Shown here piece after piece: positions 44,369 to 53,132 of a stretch of DNA of 64,000 bases (position 1 is the first letter of the stretch; each line of letters starts with the position of its first letter). The DNA lies in the NCBI GenBank assembly GCA_958295865.1, contig CATQHF010000001.1, positions 682,001 to 746,000 of the forward strand. Reading direction: 5' to 3'. The notes under the pieces were generated by a model. That model was not told where the DNA came from. It saw only the letters and a list, made by a program, of their open reading frames with translations, and ran no database searches. The DNA is from an uncultured Dehalococcoidia bacterium (GTDB taxonomy: Bacteria; Chloroflexota; Dehalococcoidia; Lucifugimonadales; JADFKI01). The position numbers and the translations under genes are program-made.

Positions 44369-46177
44369 CTACAAGCCGATGGCGTAGCAGGCGCGGCGCG
44401 GGTCGCCGCCTGCGCTGAGCACGCCGGTATCGGGGTCGCGCCGCGCCACCGTCGCGCCCATGCCGCATGTCGCGGCCTGCACAAGCTCGCCGTGTCCCAT
44501 TGCTCGCAGGGCGTCCCAGTTCGCCGCCGGGTAGCCTTCTTCGAGTGAGACGCGGTTGGGGTAATAGACATGCGGGTAGAAGGAATCGGGTACGCTCTCG
44601 GTGGCAAAGCGCGGCGCTTCGACTGCTTCCTGCGGGTTCATGCCGAACATTAGAGTGTTCAGCATGAGCTGCACATTCGCCTGCGCCTGATGGTCGCCGC
44701 CGGGACATCCGACGGTCATGACCGGCGTTCCATCGCGGGATACGATGTAGTTGATGAGCGTGGTGCGCGGGCGCTTGCCCGGTTCCAGCCTGTTGGGGTG
44801 CCCATCGATGAAGTTGAGCATCTCGATGCGGGAGCTGATGGCTGCGCCCTGCTCCGGGAAGAATACGCCCTTGCTGAATGAGCCGCCGCTCGGCGTGGCG
44901 CAGACGAGGCTGCCGTCGCGGTCGATGCAGGCGATATGGGTGGTGCCGCTGCTGTTGCCGGAGTCGCCGGCGGCTGCGCCTGCCAGTATCGCGGTCGCCG
45001 CTTTTGCGGGCTTGCTGACGCAGGAATACTTCCATGCGTTGCCTGCGGCGGGTAGTTCGGGATGGGCGCGCGTCGGGTCGATCCGGCGCGCGCGCTCGGC
45101 GGCGTACTCCTTTGAGATTAAGCCGTCTATCGGTACGGTGGCGAAGTTGGGGTCGCCGTAGTATGCTTCGCGGTCGGCGAATGCGAGCTTGGACGCTTCC
45201 AGGACGGTGTGCGTGTAGGCGGGGGAGTTGTGCCCCATCGCCTTCAGGTCGAATTGCTCTAGGATGTTCAGGATTTGCAGCGCCATGATGCCCTGCGTCC
45301 AGGTGGAATGGCTGCTGATTTCGTGTCCCAGGAATGTTCCCTTGACAGGCTCGGCATATTCGGCTTGGTAGCATGCGAGGTCGTCGTGGTCGAGGATGCC
45401 GCCGACTTGACGCGAGTGCCTGGCGATGCTCTTGGCGATGTCGCCCTTGTAGAAGGCATCGTTGGCGGCGCGAATGCCGTCGGCGCGGCTGCCTGTGGAG
45501 GCGTTTTCGGCGGCAACCATGCGCTTCAGCATGTCGGCGAGGTTCTTTTGCACGAGAAGGGAGCCGGGCTGCGGGACATTGCCGTTGTCGAAGAAGATGT
45601 CCCTGCCGCCGGGGGGGAACAGGTCGAATTGCTGACGGGTGCCGGGGCTGTCCAGTCGCTGGAGCATGTATTCGTAGTTGGGGAAGCCGAACTCGGCGTG
45701 GTGGATTGCGGGGGCGAGCGCTTCGCCGAGCGTCTTGGTGCCGTAGCGTTCCAGCATGGATGTGAGGGCGGCGATGACGCCGGGCACGGTGAAGGACATG
45801 GGCGCGTCAGGGCCGGGGCCGGTGGGTATCTCGTCGAAGCCGCGCGACTTGTAGAAGTCGACGCTTGCTTTGCGGGGCGCTGTGCCTTGCCCGCTGAGGG
45901 AGAGCAGGTCGCCGCTGCGGGAGTCGTAGAGCATGAAGACGCCCTCGGCGAGCAGCGAGTAGTTGGCGAGCGGCTCGGTTACGCCGGCGGCGAAGGTTGC
46001 GGCGACTATGGCGTCGAAGGCGTTGCCGCCGCTGAGCAGCATGCGCGCGCCTGCCATGGATGTCAGGTAGTGGCCGCTGGATATGACGCCCTGCGTTCCA
46101 TATACAACGGGTCTGCCGGTTGGCGGTCGAACTACATCGCCCTTGTCGAGGCTGAAATGGTTGTCGGTTGTAGGCAT
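44369..46177 (-). CDS. ggt: Gamma-glutamyltransferase family protein
   Basis: A 602-residue Ntn-hydrolase of the gamma-glutamyltranspeptidase family. The self-cleavage and nucleophile Thr lies in SSGTTHIACID (about residues 404-414). Large-subunit motifs include SGGNAFDAIVAA and the substrate loop around FADREAYYGDP. The small subunit has TVGCPGGDHQ and the closing GATVARRDPDTG. No signal peptide precedes it. AGGAAGGA supports ATG 46177 over the longer frame to 46261. It heads an operon with the deaminase (43-base gap) and the exporter. Family members also act as cephalosporin acylases, so the substrate is open. Confidence 0.88.
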   Translation of the reverse strand: MPTTDNHFSLDKGDVVRPPTGRPVVYGTQGVISSGHYLTSMAGARMLLSGGNAFDAIVAATFAAGVTEPLANYSLLAEGVFMLYDSRSGDLLSLSGQGTAPRKASVDFYKSRGFDEIPTGPGPDAPMSFTVPGVIAALTSMLERYGTKTLGEALAPAIHHAEFGFPNYEYMLQRLDSPGTRQQFDLFPPGGRDIFFDNGNVPQPGSLLVQKNLADMLKRMVAAENASTGSRADGIRAANDAFYKGDIAKSIARHSRQVGGILDHDDLACYQAEYAEPVKGTFLGHEISSHSTWTQGIMALQILNILEQFDLKAMGHNSPAYTHTVLEASKLAFADREAYYGDPNFATVPIDGLISKEYAAERARRIDPTRAHPELPAAGNAWKYSCVSKPAKAATAILAGAAAGDSGNSSGTTHIACIDRDGSLVCATPSGGSFSKGVFFPEQGAAISSRIEMLNFIDGHPNRLEPGKRPRTTLINYIVSRDGTPVMTVGCPGGDHQAQANVQLMLNTLMFGMNPQEAVEAPRFATESVPDSFYPHVYYPNRVSLEEGYPAANWDALRAMGHGELVQAATCGMGATVARRDPDTGVLSAGGDPRRACYAIGL

Positions 46178-46253
46178 TGGTTCTTGTCCTTCCTGTGGGT
46201 GTCGCGTTGGGTTGTGCATAGAGCGGGGGCGTTCATAATGTTGTGTGGACATT

Positions 46254-46363
46254 TGCGTCATTCCCGTGAAAACGGGAATCCAGAATCTCAGAATGTAGTC
46301 GCTTTCGCATATTATAGGCTATCTCAAAGCGCTGGATTCCTGCTTTCGCAGGAATGACGGGTG
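46254..46363. repeat. Composite repeat element bounded by R1-type palindromes (copy 2, inverted)
   Basis: An inverted homologue of 10131-10244: TGCGTCATTCCCGTGAAAAC at the left, core TTCGCATATTATAGGCTATC, and CTGCTTTCGCAGGAATGACG at the right. It lies between ggt and the RraA-like gene. Copy 1 has six extra bases inside its left palindrome. Confidence 0.78.
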
Positions 46364-46422
46364 AGTGAGCAGGAATGACGACATGAAAAGTCAAACCGCA
46401 GTCTGTCGCGCTTGGGCTGCGC

Positions 46423-47097
46423 TTATCTCAGGCGCAGTTTTTCGAGGGAGAAGTCGTCGCTGTTGATCCAGTCGCGGTGCGCTTTTTCGCGTTCCAGCAC
46501 GTCGTTGGCGGCGGCGATGACATCCTTGGCAATGTCGTTGGGGATGGTGACGACGCCGTTGGCGTCGGCGTGAATGAGGTCGCCGGGGTTCACCAGCACG
46601 CCGCTTATTCGCACCGGCACTTGCGCTTCCATGAAGCCGAAGTTGCCGTGCGCGGGGACTATGCCGGGCGCGAAGTAGTGGAAGCCCATCTCTCGCACGG
46701 TGTCCATATCGCGCACGCCGCCGTCCGTGACTAGCCCGATTGCGCCCAGACGCATGGATACGGTTGCGAGGCCGTCCCCGAAGTGGCAGCCGTGCTTTGG
46801 CTTGGAGCTGAGGTCTTTGAGCGCGAGCACCGCCGGCTTGGGCGACGCCTCGATTGCCTCGAAGACCTGGAAGCGCGGCTCGCGGTCGTGAACTCTGCCG
46901 TGCGTGGTCGTGTCCAGCGTGGCGGTGACGGCGTAGCCGACCATTACGCCCATCTCCGGGAACATGCACCGGATGTCCCAGCCCATGAAGCCGTCGGTGT
47001 TGCTGCGAACATCGAAATGCTCGATGGCGTTGGCGATGGTCGCGGTGTCAATCTGCCGAAGCGCGTCCAGTTCGGCGTCGTTCAGGGCGTCTTGCAT
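46423..47097 (-). CDS. RraA-like (HMG/CHA aldolase-type) protein
   Basis: A 224-residue protein of the RraA family, which includes class II 4-hydroxy-4-methyl-2-oxoglutarate aldolases and the RNase E inhibitor RraA. The fold hallmark is GDGLATVSMRLGAIGLVTDG followed by GVRD (about residues 107-130), with the pyruvate/metal-binding Arg and Asp, preceded by VGYAVTAT. The length (224) suits the aldolase-like group. The neighbouring oxidoreductase genes favour a catabolic role. A retro-aldol or oxaloacetate decarboxylase activity is inferred. Confidence 0.82.
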   Translation of the reverse strand: MQDALNDAELDALRQIDTATIANAIEHFDVRSNTDGFMGWDIRCMFPEMGVMVGYAVTATLDTTTHGRVHDREPRFQVFEAIEASPKPAVLALKDLSSKPKHGCHFGDGLATVSMRLGAIGLVTDGGVRDMDTVREMGFHYFAPGIVPAHGNFGFMEAQVPVRISGVLVNPGDLIHADANGVVTIPNDIAKDVIAAANDVLEREKAHRDWINSDDFSLEKLRLR

Positions 47098-47247
47098 GGT
47101 AAAATCTCCGTAGTGGTTATTGGTGGCAGTATGTCGGGTTTCAGTTTATCAGTTTTGGGTTGTGTTTGTGCGATGTCCCGACATGCTTGCCTGCTGAAAG
47201 CCCGCTAGCCGATATACTGAAATACTTTAGCGAAAGGATATTGAACG

Positions 47248-48153
47248 ATGGCTGTGGAAAAGGTGCTTATGACCGGGGCGACGGGCTATATCGCCAACCA
47301 ATTGCTGCCGACATTTCGTGAGAACTATGAGATGGTTCTAGTGGATGTGAAGGGGGAGAATCCGCGAGGCGAGCGGGTGGAGGGCGTTGAAATCGCCAAC
47401 CTGATCGATACTGACCGCAGCAAGTATGCCCACCTGTTCGAGGGCGTGGACGCGGTGGTGCATTTGGGCTACAAGCGCAGGGCGGGCGAGCCGCTCGACC
47501 ACTTCTTCGACGAGAATGAGAATGTGCAGATGGCGTACAATGTGCTGCGGAGCGCATACGACGCGGGAGTGCCGCGCCTTGCCATCGCAAGTTCCAACCA
47601 CGCCGCCGACTGGTATGAGCATAACCTCATCCACACGCGCAAGATGGAGTCGCTCGACCCGTTTCTGCTGCCGCTGTCGGACAACTTCTATGGCTGGGCA
47701 AAGGCGACTTATGAGCATCTGGGGTTTTTGTTCGCGTGCGGGCTTGGCGGATTCAACGACGATTCTGGCAGGCAGCAGCATACGGGCGGCGTGTCCATGA
47801 TGCGAAAGACGGGCGTGGTGATGGTGCGTATCGGCGCGCCGCGTGAGCTGGACCCGGCAATCTATGCGGGCGACCCGGACAACTATAAGCGCGACTTGGG
47901 CGCGTACATCAGCCCGCGCGACATTACGCAGCTGTTTCAGAAGGCGATCGAGACGCCGAACATCGACAACGAGCACGGCGTCCCTTGGCAGGTGGTCTAT
48001 GGCATCAGCAACAATACGCGCGCCTTCTGGTCGCTGACGAGCGCGCGCGATGTGCTGGGCTACGAGCCGCAGGACGATTCGGAGGTCAAGTTCGCCGCCG
48101 ACATTCGCAGGCTGCTGATTGATGGCGGGGCGTCCGGGGGCAGGGTTGGGTAG
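47248..48153 (+). CDS. NAD-dependent epimerase/dehydratase, uronate-dehydrogenase-like
   Basis: A 301-residue extended SDR. The cofactor motif is MTGATGYIA (residues 8-16), Asp after strand 2 (VLVDVKG) suggests NAD+, and the catalytic YGWAK (about 150-154) follows IASSNHAADWYE. The pattern HLGYKRRAGEPLD...NVQMAYNVLRSAYDAG resembles uronate dehydrogenase and related enzymes. Substrate unproven. AAAGGA precedes ATG 47248. It diverges from the RraA-like gene. Confidence 0.85.
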   Translation: MAVEKVLMTGATGYIANQLLPTFRENYEMVLVDVKGENPRGERVEGVEIANLIDTDRSKYAHLFEGVDAVVHLGYKRRAGEPLDHFFDENENVQMAYNVLRSAYDAGVPRLAIASSNHAADWYEHNLIHTRKMESLDPFLLPLSDNFYGWAKATYEHLGFLFACGLGGFNDDSGRQQHTGGVSMMRKTGVVMVRIGAPRELDPAIYAGDPDNYKRDLGAYISPRDITQLFQKAIETPNIDNEHGVPWQVVYGISNNTRAFWSLTSARDVLGYEPQDDSEVKFAADIRRLLIDGGASGGRVG

Positions 48154-48204
48154 GTAAAGTTGGGGATGAGAATGAGATAGGTGAATGGCTGGGGGCGTGG
48201 TTTG

Positions 48205-49695
48205 ATGGCAGACGATTGGCAGAACAAACTCTACTTCGGCGACAACCTCGACATCTTGCGCGAACACATCGCGGACGAGAGTGTTGACCTCATCTATCTT
48301 GACCCACCCTTCAACTCCAATGCGACTTATAATGTGCTGTTCAGGGAGCGCAGTGGCGAGGAGTCGGCGGCGCAAATCACCGCCTTCGATGATACTTGGC
48401 GCTGGAGCATGGAGTCGGAGTTCGCCTATCAGGATGTGGTATCCAATGGGCCGCAGAGGCTGGGTAGATTGCTTGCCGCGATGCGCGAGTTTCTAGGGCA
48501 GAACGATATGATGGCGTATCTGACAATGATGGCGCAGCGCCTCGCTGAACTGCATCGTGTTCTCAAGCCGACTGGCAGCATCTATTTGCACTGCGACCCT
48601 ACCGCAAGTCACTACCTCAAACTGATGATGGATGCCGTGTTTGGCTATGACAATTTTCTGAACGAAATCGTTTGGTATTATAGAGGCGCCGGAGTGCCAA
48701 AGAAATCGCGCGCCAAACGGCATGATGTTATTCTGAACTATGCTAAAAAGAATGGCGAACAGTTCTTCAATCCTGACCCCATCAGGCAACCCTATGCAGA
48801 GGCAACAACGGAACGGTTCAGCCACTACATTGGAAATGTGCGAGCCGGTCAAGATTATGGTGAACAAAAGCTGAATCCCAAAGGGAAGCATCCGGACGAT
48901 GTGATAACCCACATACAGCCGATTGCGCCTTCGGCGAGGGCCCGCCTCGGCTATCCTACGCAGAAGCCGGAGGAACTGTTAGCCAATATCATAGCCGCAA
49001 GTAGTAACGAAGGTGATGTGGTACTCGATCCGTTCTGTGGCTGCGGCACAGCCGTTGCAGTTGCAGAACGCCTGAAGCGTCGCTGGATTGGCATAGACAT
49101 TACGCACCTTGCGATTTCCCTTGTCCGTCATCGCCTGCGCGACACCTTCGGCGAAGACCTATTGCCGTATGAGGTGGTAGGCGCGCCGCAGGACTTGGCG
49201 AGCGCGGAGGCGCTTGCGGTGGACAGCGAAAATGACGGTCGCTATCAGTTCGAGTGGTGGGCGCTGGGACTGGTGGACGCCCGCCCTGCCGGCGACAGGA
49301 AGAAGGGCGCAGACGCGGGGATAGACGGCTACATCAACTTCTTCGACGACAACAGCGGCAAGCCAAAGCGCATCATTGTTCAGGTAAAGAGCGGGAATGT
49401 ACAGCGCAACCAGATAGCCACGCTGAAGGGTGATATGGAGCGCGAAAAGGCAGCGATAGGTTTGTTCATCACACTGAAACCGCCCACGCGCCCGATGGCG
49501 CAAGAGGCGGCGTCGGCAGGCGTGTATGCGCCTGAACACTATCCTGACCGCCAGTTTCCGCGCCTGCAAATCCTCACCATTGACGACCTGTTGTCAGGCG
49601 CACAGGCGGACTATCCGCGCTTAGCTCCGCAAGCCACATTCCGCCGCGCGCCGCGCCGACGCGGGAGGCAAGGGGCGCAGGGGAGCTTGGGGTAG
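48205..49695 (+). CDS. DNA methyltransferase fused to an Mrr-like PD-(D/E)XK nuclease domain
   Basis: 496 residues from ATG 48205 (GTG 48181 is in frame). The beta-class amino-methyltransferase has motif IV YLDPPFNSNATYN (about residue 31) before motif I/X LDPFCGCGTAVAVAERLKRR (about 274). Between them is a target-recognition region (about 150-240), visibly AT-richer than the rest. The C-terminus (about 350-450) carries GADAGIDGYINFF...IIVQVKSG, the D...QxK arrangement of Mrr-type restriction domains. Methylation and cleavage may thus share one chain, like type IIG enzymes, or the nuclease may target modified DNA. No separate endonuclease adjoins it. Confidence 0.85.
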   Translation: MADDWQNKLYFGDNLDILREHIADESVDLIYLDPPFNSNATYNVLFRERSGEESAAQITAFDDTWRWSMESEFAYQDVVSNGPQRLGRLLAAMREFLGQNDMMAYLTMMAQRLAELHRVLKPTGSIYLHCDPTASHYLKLMMDAVFGYDNFLNEIVWYYRGAGVPKKSRAKRHDVILNYAKKNGEQFFNPDPIRQPYAEATTERFSHYIGNVRAGQDYGEQKLNPKGKHPDDVITHIQPIAPSARARLGYPTQKPEELLANIIAASSNEGDVVLDPFCGCGTAVAVAERLKRRWIGIDITHLAISLVRHRLRDTFGEDLLPYEVVGAPQDLASAEALAVDSENDGRYQFEWWALGLVDARPAGDRKKGADAGIDGYINFFDDNSGKPKRIIVQVKSGNVQRNQIATLKGDMEREKAAIGLFITLKPPTRPMAQEAASAGVYAPEHYPDRQFPRLQILTIDDLLSGAQADYPRLAPQATFRRAPRRRGRQGAQGSLG

Positions 49696-49720
49696 GGGTG
49701 AGCGTTCTGAAGGTTTGAAC

Positions 49721-50443
49721 TCATTCGTCCCAGGTGAACGGAGAATGGGAATCTAATTGAATGCTCTGTACGCGCCATCGGGTTATGTTTTTCAGACGGG
49801 CGAGGCTTATTCTGACACGGAAAGCCTCGCCTCGGCTGGGCGCATTCCTTCCTACAAGCCAGAAGGTTTGTTGTGCCGACGGGTTGTATCGCTGTTGCAG
49901 CATGCCGTTAGGGAGGCAAGAGATGGAAATACTTGTGAGCGCTTTTTGAAGATCGCCCGGCGTTTCCATGTAGTTGTACTTGACGAAAATCGTGGTCGTT
50001 AGGTAGTCCATATCTTGGACTTGAAGAATTTGTGGCAAAGCGCCCTGTTCATCGATTGCCGCGCCACCGCGCATTTGCTTGATACGCATAGAAGTTTGGG
50101 CGGTCTGAATCGTAACGCTACCGGCACCCTCTACTTTTTCCGCTTTGGAATCGATGAATAGAGCCTGACGCAACGAGTATTCGGGATGGAATACATATCT
50201 GGCTCTCTTGTAGTCAATCTTGCCGAATAACCGCACGGGTATTGTAGATGTTCCCATGCGGTCCATCGCTTCCCGTGTGATGTCTTCGCCTATGTCAGCC
50301 ACTAAGTCAGGCTCATGTGTGAAGAACTCAAGCGCTTCGTTTCTGAAATCATAGATTGCCTGGGTGACCATGCGTAGCGTCGCCTTCTCTATCTGCTCAA
50401 GAAGGTTTGATTGGTGGATCAGAGCGCGCGGATCGAGAGTCAT
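49721..50443 (-). CDS. SfiI-family type II restriction endonuclease
   Basis: A 240-residue protein resembling SfiI, the tetrameric type II enzyme for an interrupted GC-rich palindrome. Shared blocks: KATLRMVTQAIYDFRNEALE, GEDITREAMDRM, FGKIDYKRARYVFHPEY, QALFIDSKAEK (catalytic Asp-x-Lys region), TTTIFVKYNYME, and LQQRYNPSAQQTFW near the end. From memory of SfiI these align over nearly the full length, though specificity cannot be assumed. It overlaps the upstream methyltransferase gene by four bases (ATGA), implying coupled translation. Confidence 0.85.
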   Translation of the reverse strand: MTLDPRALIHQSNLLEQIEKATLRMVTQAIYDFRNEALEFFTHEPDLVADIGEDITREAMDRMGTSTIPVRLFGKIDYKRARYVFHPEYSLRQALFIDSKAEKVEGAGSVTIQTAQTSMRIKQMRGGAAIDEQGALPQILQVQDMDYLTTTIFVKYNYMETPGDLQKALTSISISCLPNGMLQQRYNPSAQQTFWLVGRNAPSRGEAFRVRISLARLKNITRWRVQSIQLDSHSPFTWDE

Positions 50444-51393
50444 GCGGTCGGAAGATGGTTGCCGGCGCAGCGTTTTCTGGCTAACTCGGCGTAGCGGGGC
50501 AGCAACTCTATGCCCATATAACGGCGTCCCTCGTTCATGGCTGCCAAGGCTGTGGTGCCACTGCCCATGAAGCAGTCTAGCACCATATCTCCGGGAGAGG
50601 AAAAGATGCGAATCATCCGGCGGGGCAGTTCCAGCGGGAACTGAGCCTCATGCTTGATATTGGCTCGGACGGATGGGATGTGCCATACGCTTCGGGATCC
50701 CCACTCGCTCCATTCTTCTTTTCCCAACCGTCCCCGGTCTATGGAGGTGATTCCGGGTTTCCAGAATATGTAGATGTACTCGAATTCATCTACGGAGCGG
50801 TAGGACAGGCTATGCCATTGGCCGTTTTCCCAGCAAGGGTCTTTCACCCATACGCGGCGGTCGTAGAGGTAGAAGCCCGCTTCTTCTGCCCACTCCTCAA
50901 TCAATCCGCCAACGATCTTTACCTTTCGCTGAACCGCATACTTACCGCCGCGCACATTGTTATTCTTGAGCCGTCGATCGATTGTCTGCTCACTGCAACC
51001 CAATAAGTCGGCGAGCTGGTAGCGGTTGAAACTAGGGTGATTTCTTTGCGCTTCCTGCACCTGCTCTCTGGTAATCTTGACCTTCTTATTGGATATGTTG
51101 TCGGCTTGTATTCGGGGCATATCGGGATCGGGAAACGCCAGGATGTCGGCTATGTTAATTGCGAGAAATCCGCCCGGCTTGATGATGCTGAAGTGCGAAT
51201 CTATGACTTCACTTAGTAGGTCTTTCCAGTCTTCGAATGTGAGATTCTTCTCGTATGATTTACCTACGAAGTAGGGTGGGGACCAGAAACTCAAGGCGAC
51301 TGATTCAGCCTGAATCAGTTTCAGCAAGTCTCGCGCGTCGCCGCAATGTATTTCATTGTCTTTGAGGCAGTTGTTTTTTGTCTGTGCAATCAT
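50440..51393 (-). CDS. N4-cytosine-type DNA methyltransferase paired with the SfiI-like enzyme
   Basis: A 317-residue beta-class methyltransferase. Motif IV is SFWSPPYFVGKSYEK (about residues 34-48); SPPY points to N4-methylcytosine. Motif I is VLDCFMGSGTTALAAMNEGR near the C-terminus. Between them sits an inserted helix-turn-helix-like stretch, FNRYQLADLLGCSEQTIDRR (about 122-141), within the specificity region, which might read DNA or regulate the operon. It is the cognate protector for the downstream endonuclease. Lower GC than the neighbours suggests the pair was acquired horizontally. Confidence 0.88.
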   Translation of the reverse strand: MIAQTKNNCLKDNEIHCGDARDLLKLIQAESVALSFWSPPYFVGKSYEKNLTFEDWKDLLSEVIDSHFSIIKPGGFLAINIADILAFPDPDMPRIQADNISNKKVKITREQVQEAQRNHPSFNRYQLADLLGCSEQTIDRRLKNNNVRGGKYAVQRKVKIVGGLIEEWAEEAGFYLYDRRVWVKDPCWENGQWHSLSYRSVDEFEYIYIFWKPGITSIDRGRLGKEEWSEWGSRSVWHIPSVRANIKHEAQFPLELPRRMIRIFSSPGDMVLDCFMGSGTTALAAMNEGRRYMGIELLPRYAELARKRCAGNHLPTA

Positions 51394-51415
51394 GGCAACC
51401 TTCTATGGTGTGTAG

Positions 51416-51443
51416 TGTATAGATATAGCCGTAGATAATTCAA
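51416..51443 (-). promoter_or_regulatory. Predicted promoter of the SfiI-like operon
   Basis: Minus strand: TTGAAT (51443-51438), a 16-base spacer and TATACA (51421-51416), 22 bases before the methyltransferase start, so the leader is very short. Confidence 0.45.
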
Positions 51444-51496
51444 GCGCAGAGGATTGCGTGTAACCTATCAGCCCACTAAAATCAATCGACATCCAA

Positions 51497-52060
51497 ATGA
51501 GGATTGACATGTACGAGGGTCTTTTATCCATACTGCGGGACAGGGACACCGGCACGGCGGAGTTTCGGAGGGCGTCGGATGGGTTGGCGGGGCTGCTGTG
51601 CGCGGATGCGCTGGCGGGGCTGCGTGAGACGGGCGCGGGCGGTCTGATGCTTGTGCCTGTGCTGCGCGCGGGGTTGGCGCTGCTGCCGTCGTTTGTGGGG
51701 GCGCTTCCCGATGCGCCGGTCGCGTTTGTGGGCGTGGCGCGCGACGAGCGGACGGCGCGGCCTGACCTGTACTATACGCGCTTTCCCGCAGTGATGCCGT
51801 CCAGGGCGCTTATCATCGATCCGATGCTTGCCACGGCGGGGACGGCGTGTCTGGTCGCTGAGCTGCTGATGCGCGAGGGCTATTCGGCGGACGCCATACA
51901 TTTCGCTGGGGTTTTGGCGGCGCGTGAGGGGCTGGATAGGCTCGCCCGCGTCATTCCGCGCGACAATATCACGCTTGCCGCCGTCGACCCGTCGCTGGAC
52001 GCCCGCAAGTTCATCGTGCCCGGCATCGGCGATTATGGCGACAGGTATTTTGGTACATAG
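51497..52060 (+). CDS. upp: Uracil phosphoribosyltransferase
   Basis: 187 residues from ATG 51497 (ATG 51509 with AGG upstream is an alternative). It salvages uracil with PRPP to give UMP. The PRPP-binding loop is IIDPMLATAGTA (about residues 96-107), and the C-terminal VPGIGDYGDRYFGT is the uracil-binding signature of Upp. It is shorter at the N-terminus than E. coli Upp (208). It sits inside the restriction island, on the opposite strand to the SfiI-like pair, with no evident link to it. Confidence 0.93.
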   Translation: MRIDMYEGLLSILRDRDTGTAEFRRASDGLAGLLCADALAGLRETGAGGLMLVPVLRAGLALLPSFVGALPDAPVAFVGVARDERTARPDLYYTRFPAVMPSRALIIDPMLATAGTACLVAELLMREGYSADAIHFAGVLAAREGLDRLARVIPRDNITLAAVDPSLDARKFIVPGIGDYGDRYFGT

Positions 52061-52178
52061 GCGCGGGCTTGCAGGATGCGCGGTATGGGGATATTGGGGT
52101 TGCCGCTGTGGTAGAATGACGGCGCGGGCGGCGATGCCGACTGCCGAATGAATCAGAACTTGAAACAGGAGGACATAG

Positions 52179-52967
52179 ATGAGACCTAATAAGCTGAAGC
52201 AGAAGCTGGACGCCGGCGAGTCAACGCTGAGCACGCACATCCTATCCGCGTGGCCCTCGGTGGTGGAGGCGATCGGACACACGGGCATATACGACTATGT
52301 GGAGTTTGTGGCGGAGTACGGCTCGTTCGACCTGCACGACTTGGACAATCTGTGCCGCGCCGCCGAGCTGCACGATATGGGCAGTATGATCAAGATTGAC
52401 CAGAGCCACCAGTCGTTTCTGGCGCAGCGCGGGATAGGCGCGGGCTTTACCAGCGTGCTGTTCACCGACTGCCGCAGCGCCGCCGATGTGCGCGAGTGCA
52501 TCCGTCAGGCGAGGCCGGACACGCCGGACGACAAGGGCATGTATGGCGTGGCGACGCGCCGCAACACCTACATGGGCTATGGCGGCTCTGCCGAATATGT
52601 CGAATCGCTGAACGACATCGTGATGGCGGTGATGATAGAGAAGAAGGGCGCGGTTGACGAACTTGAAGAGATTTTGGAGATACCCGAGCTGGACATGGTG
52701 CAGTGGGGCGGTTCGGACTTCTCCATGAGCATCGGCAAGCCCGGTCAGCGCAACGCGCCGGAGGTGGTGGCGGCGCAGAAGAAGACCTTCGAGACGGCAA
52801 TCAAGATGGGCGTGCCGCCGCGCGCTGAGATTCAGTCGCCGGACGAGGCGAAGGAATACCTCGACATGGGTGTGCGCCACTTCTCCATCGGCACAGACCT
52901 CGCCATTCTGTACGGCTGGTGGAAGAGCAACGGCGAGGAGCTGTTGCGCGCGATGGAGGGGGCGTAG
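52179..52967 (+). CDS. HpcH/HpaI-like aldolase/citrate lyase family protein
   Basis: A 262-residue TIM-barrel protein related to the HpcH/HpaI aldolases but distinct from the one at 3991. It has KQKLDAGESTLSTHI at the start, YDYVEFVAEYGSFD in place of the usual DTEH motif, SVLFTDCRSAADV, MIEKKGAVDELEEIL (metal-ligand Glu) and VQWGGSDFSMSIGKPG (metal-ligand Asp region). A C-C lyase role is likely, and the substrate is unknown. ACAGGAGG precedes ATG 52179. It is the second gene after upp. Confidence 0.8.
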   Translation: MRPNKLKQKLDAGESTLSTHILSAWPSVVEAIGHTGIYDYVEFVAEYGSFDLHDLDNLCRAAELHDMGSMIKIDQSHQSFLAQRGIGAGFTSVLFTDCRSAADVRECIRQARPDTPDDKGMYGVATRRNTYMGYGGSAEYVESLNDIVMAVMIEKKGAVDELEEILEIPELDMVQWGGSDFSMSIGKPGQRNAPEVVAAQKKTFETAIKMGVPPRAEIQSPDEAKEYLDMGVRHFSIGTDLAILYGWWKSNGEELLRAMEGA

Positions 52968-53132
52968 GCGTTAGCGGGGGTCTAGTTTTCAGTTAGTCGG
53001 TGTACGCCGTCCATGCTGACTTTTTCTTGTAAGCAGGGGACAACTGCAAGGTTGCCCCCTATGGGGCGTTTTGGGATTGGGCAAATCTGAAAGTGGGCAG
53101 TTCTAGCCTGTCTGAATAAGAGGCACATATCC

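Noticed and set aside
44166-45374. Long second minus-strand frame within ggt and the deaminase gene
   Set aside because: Frame-shifted reading of ggt; Arg/Pro/His-rich without a family.
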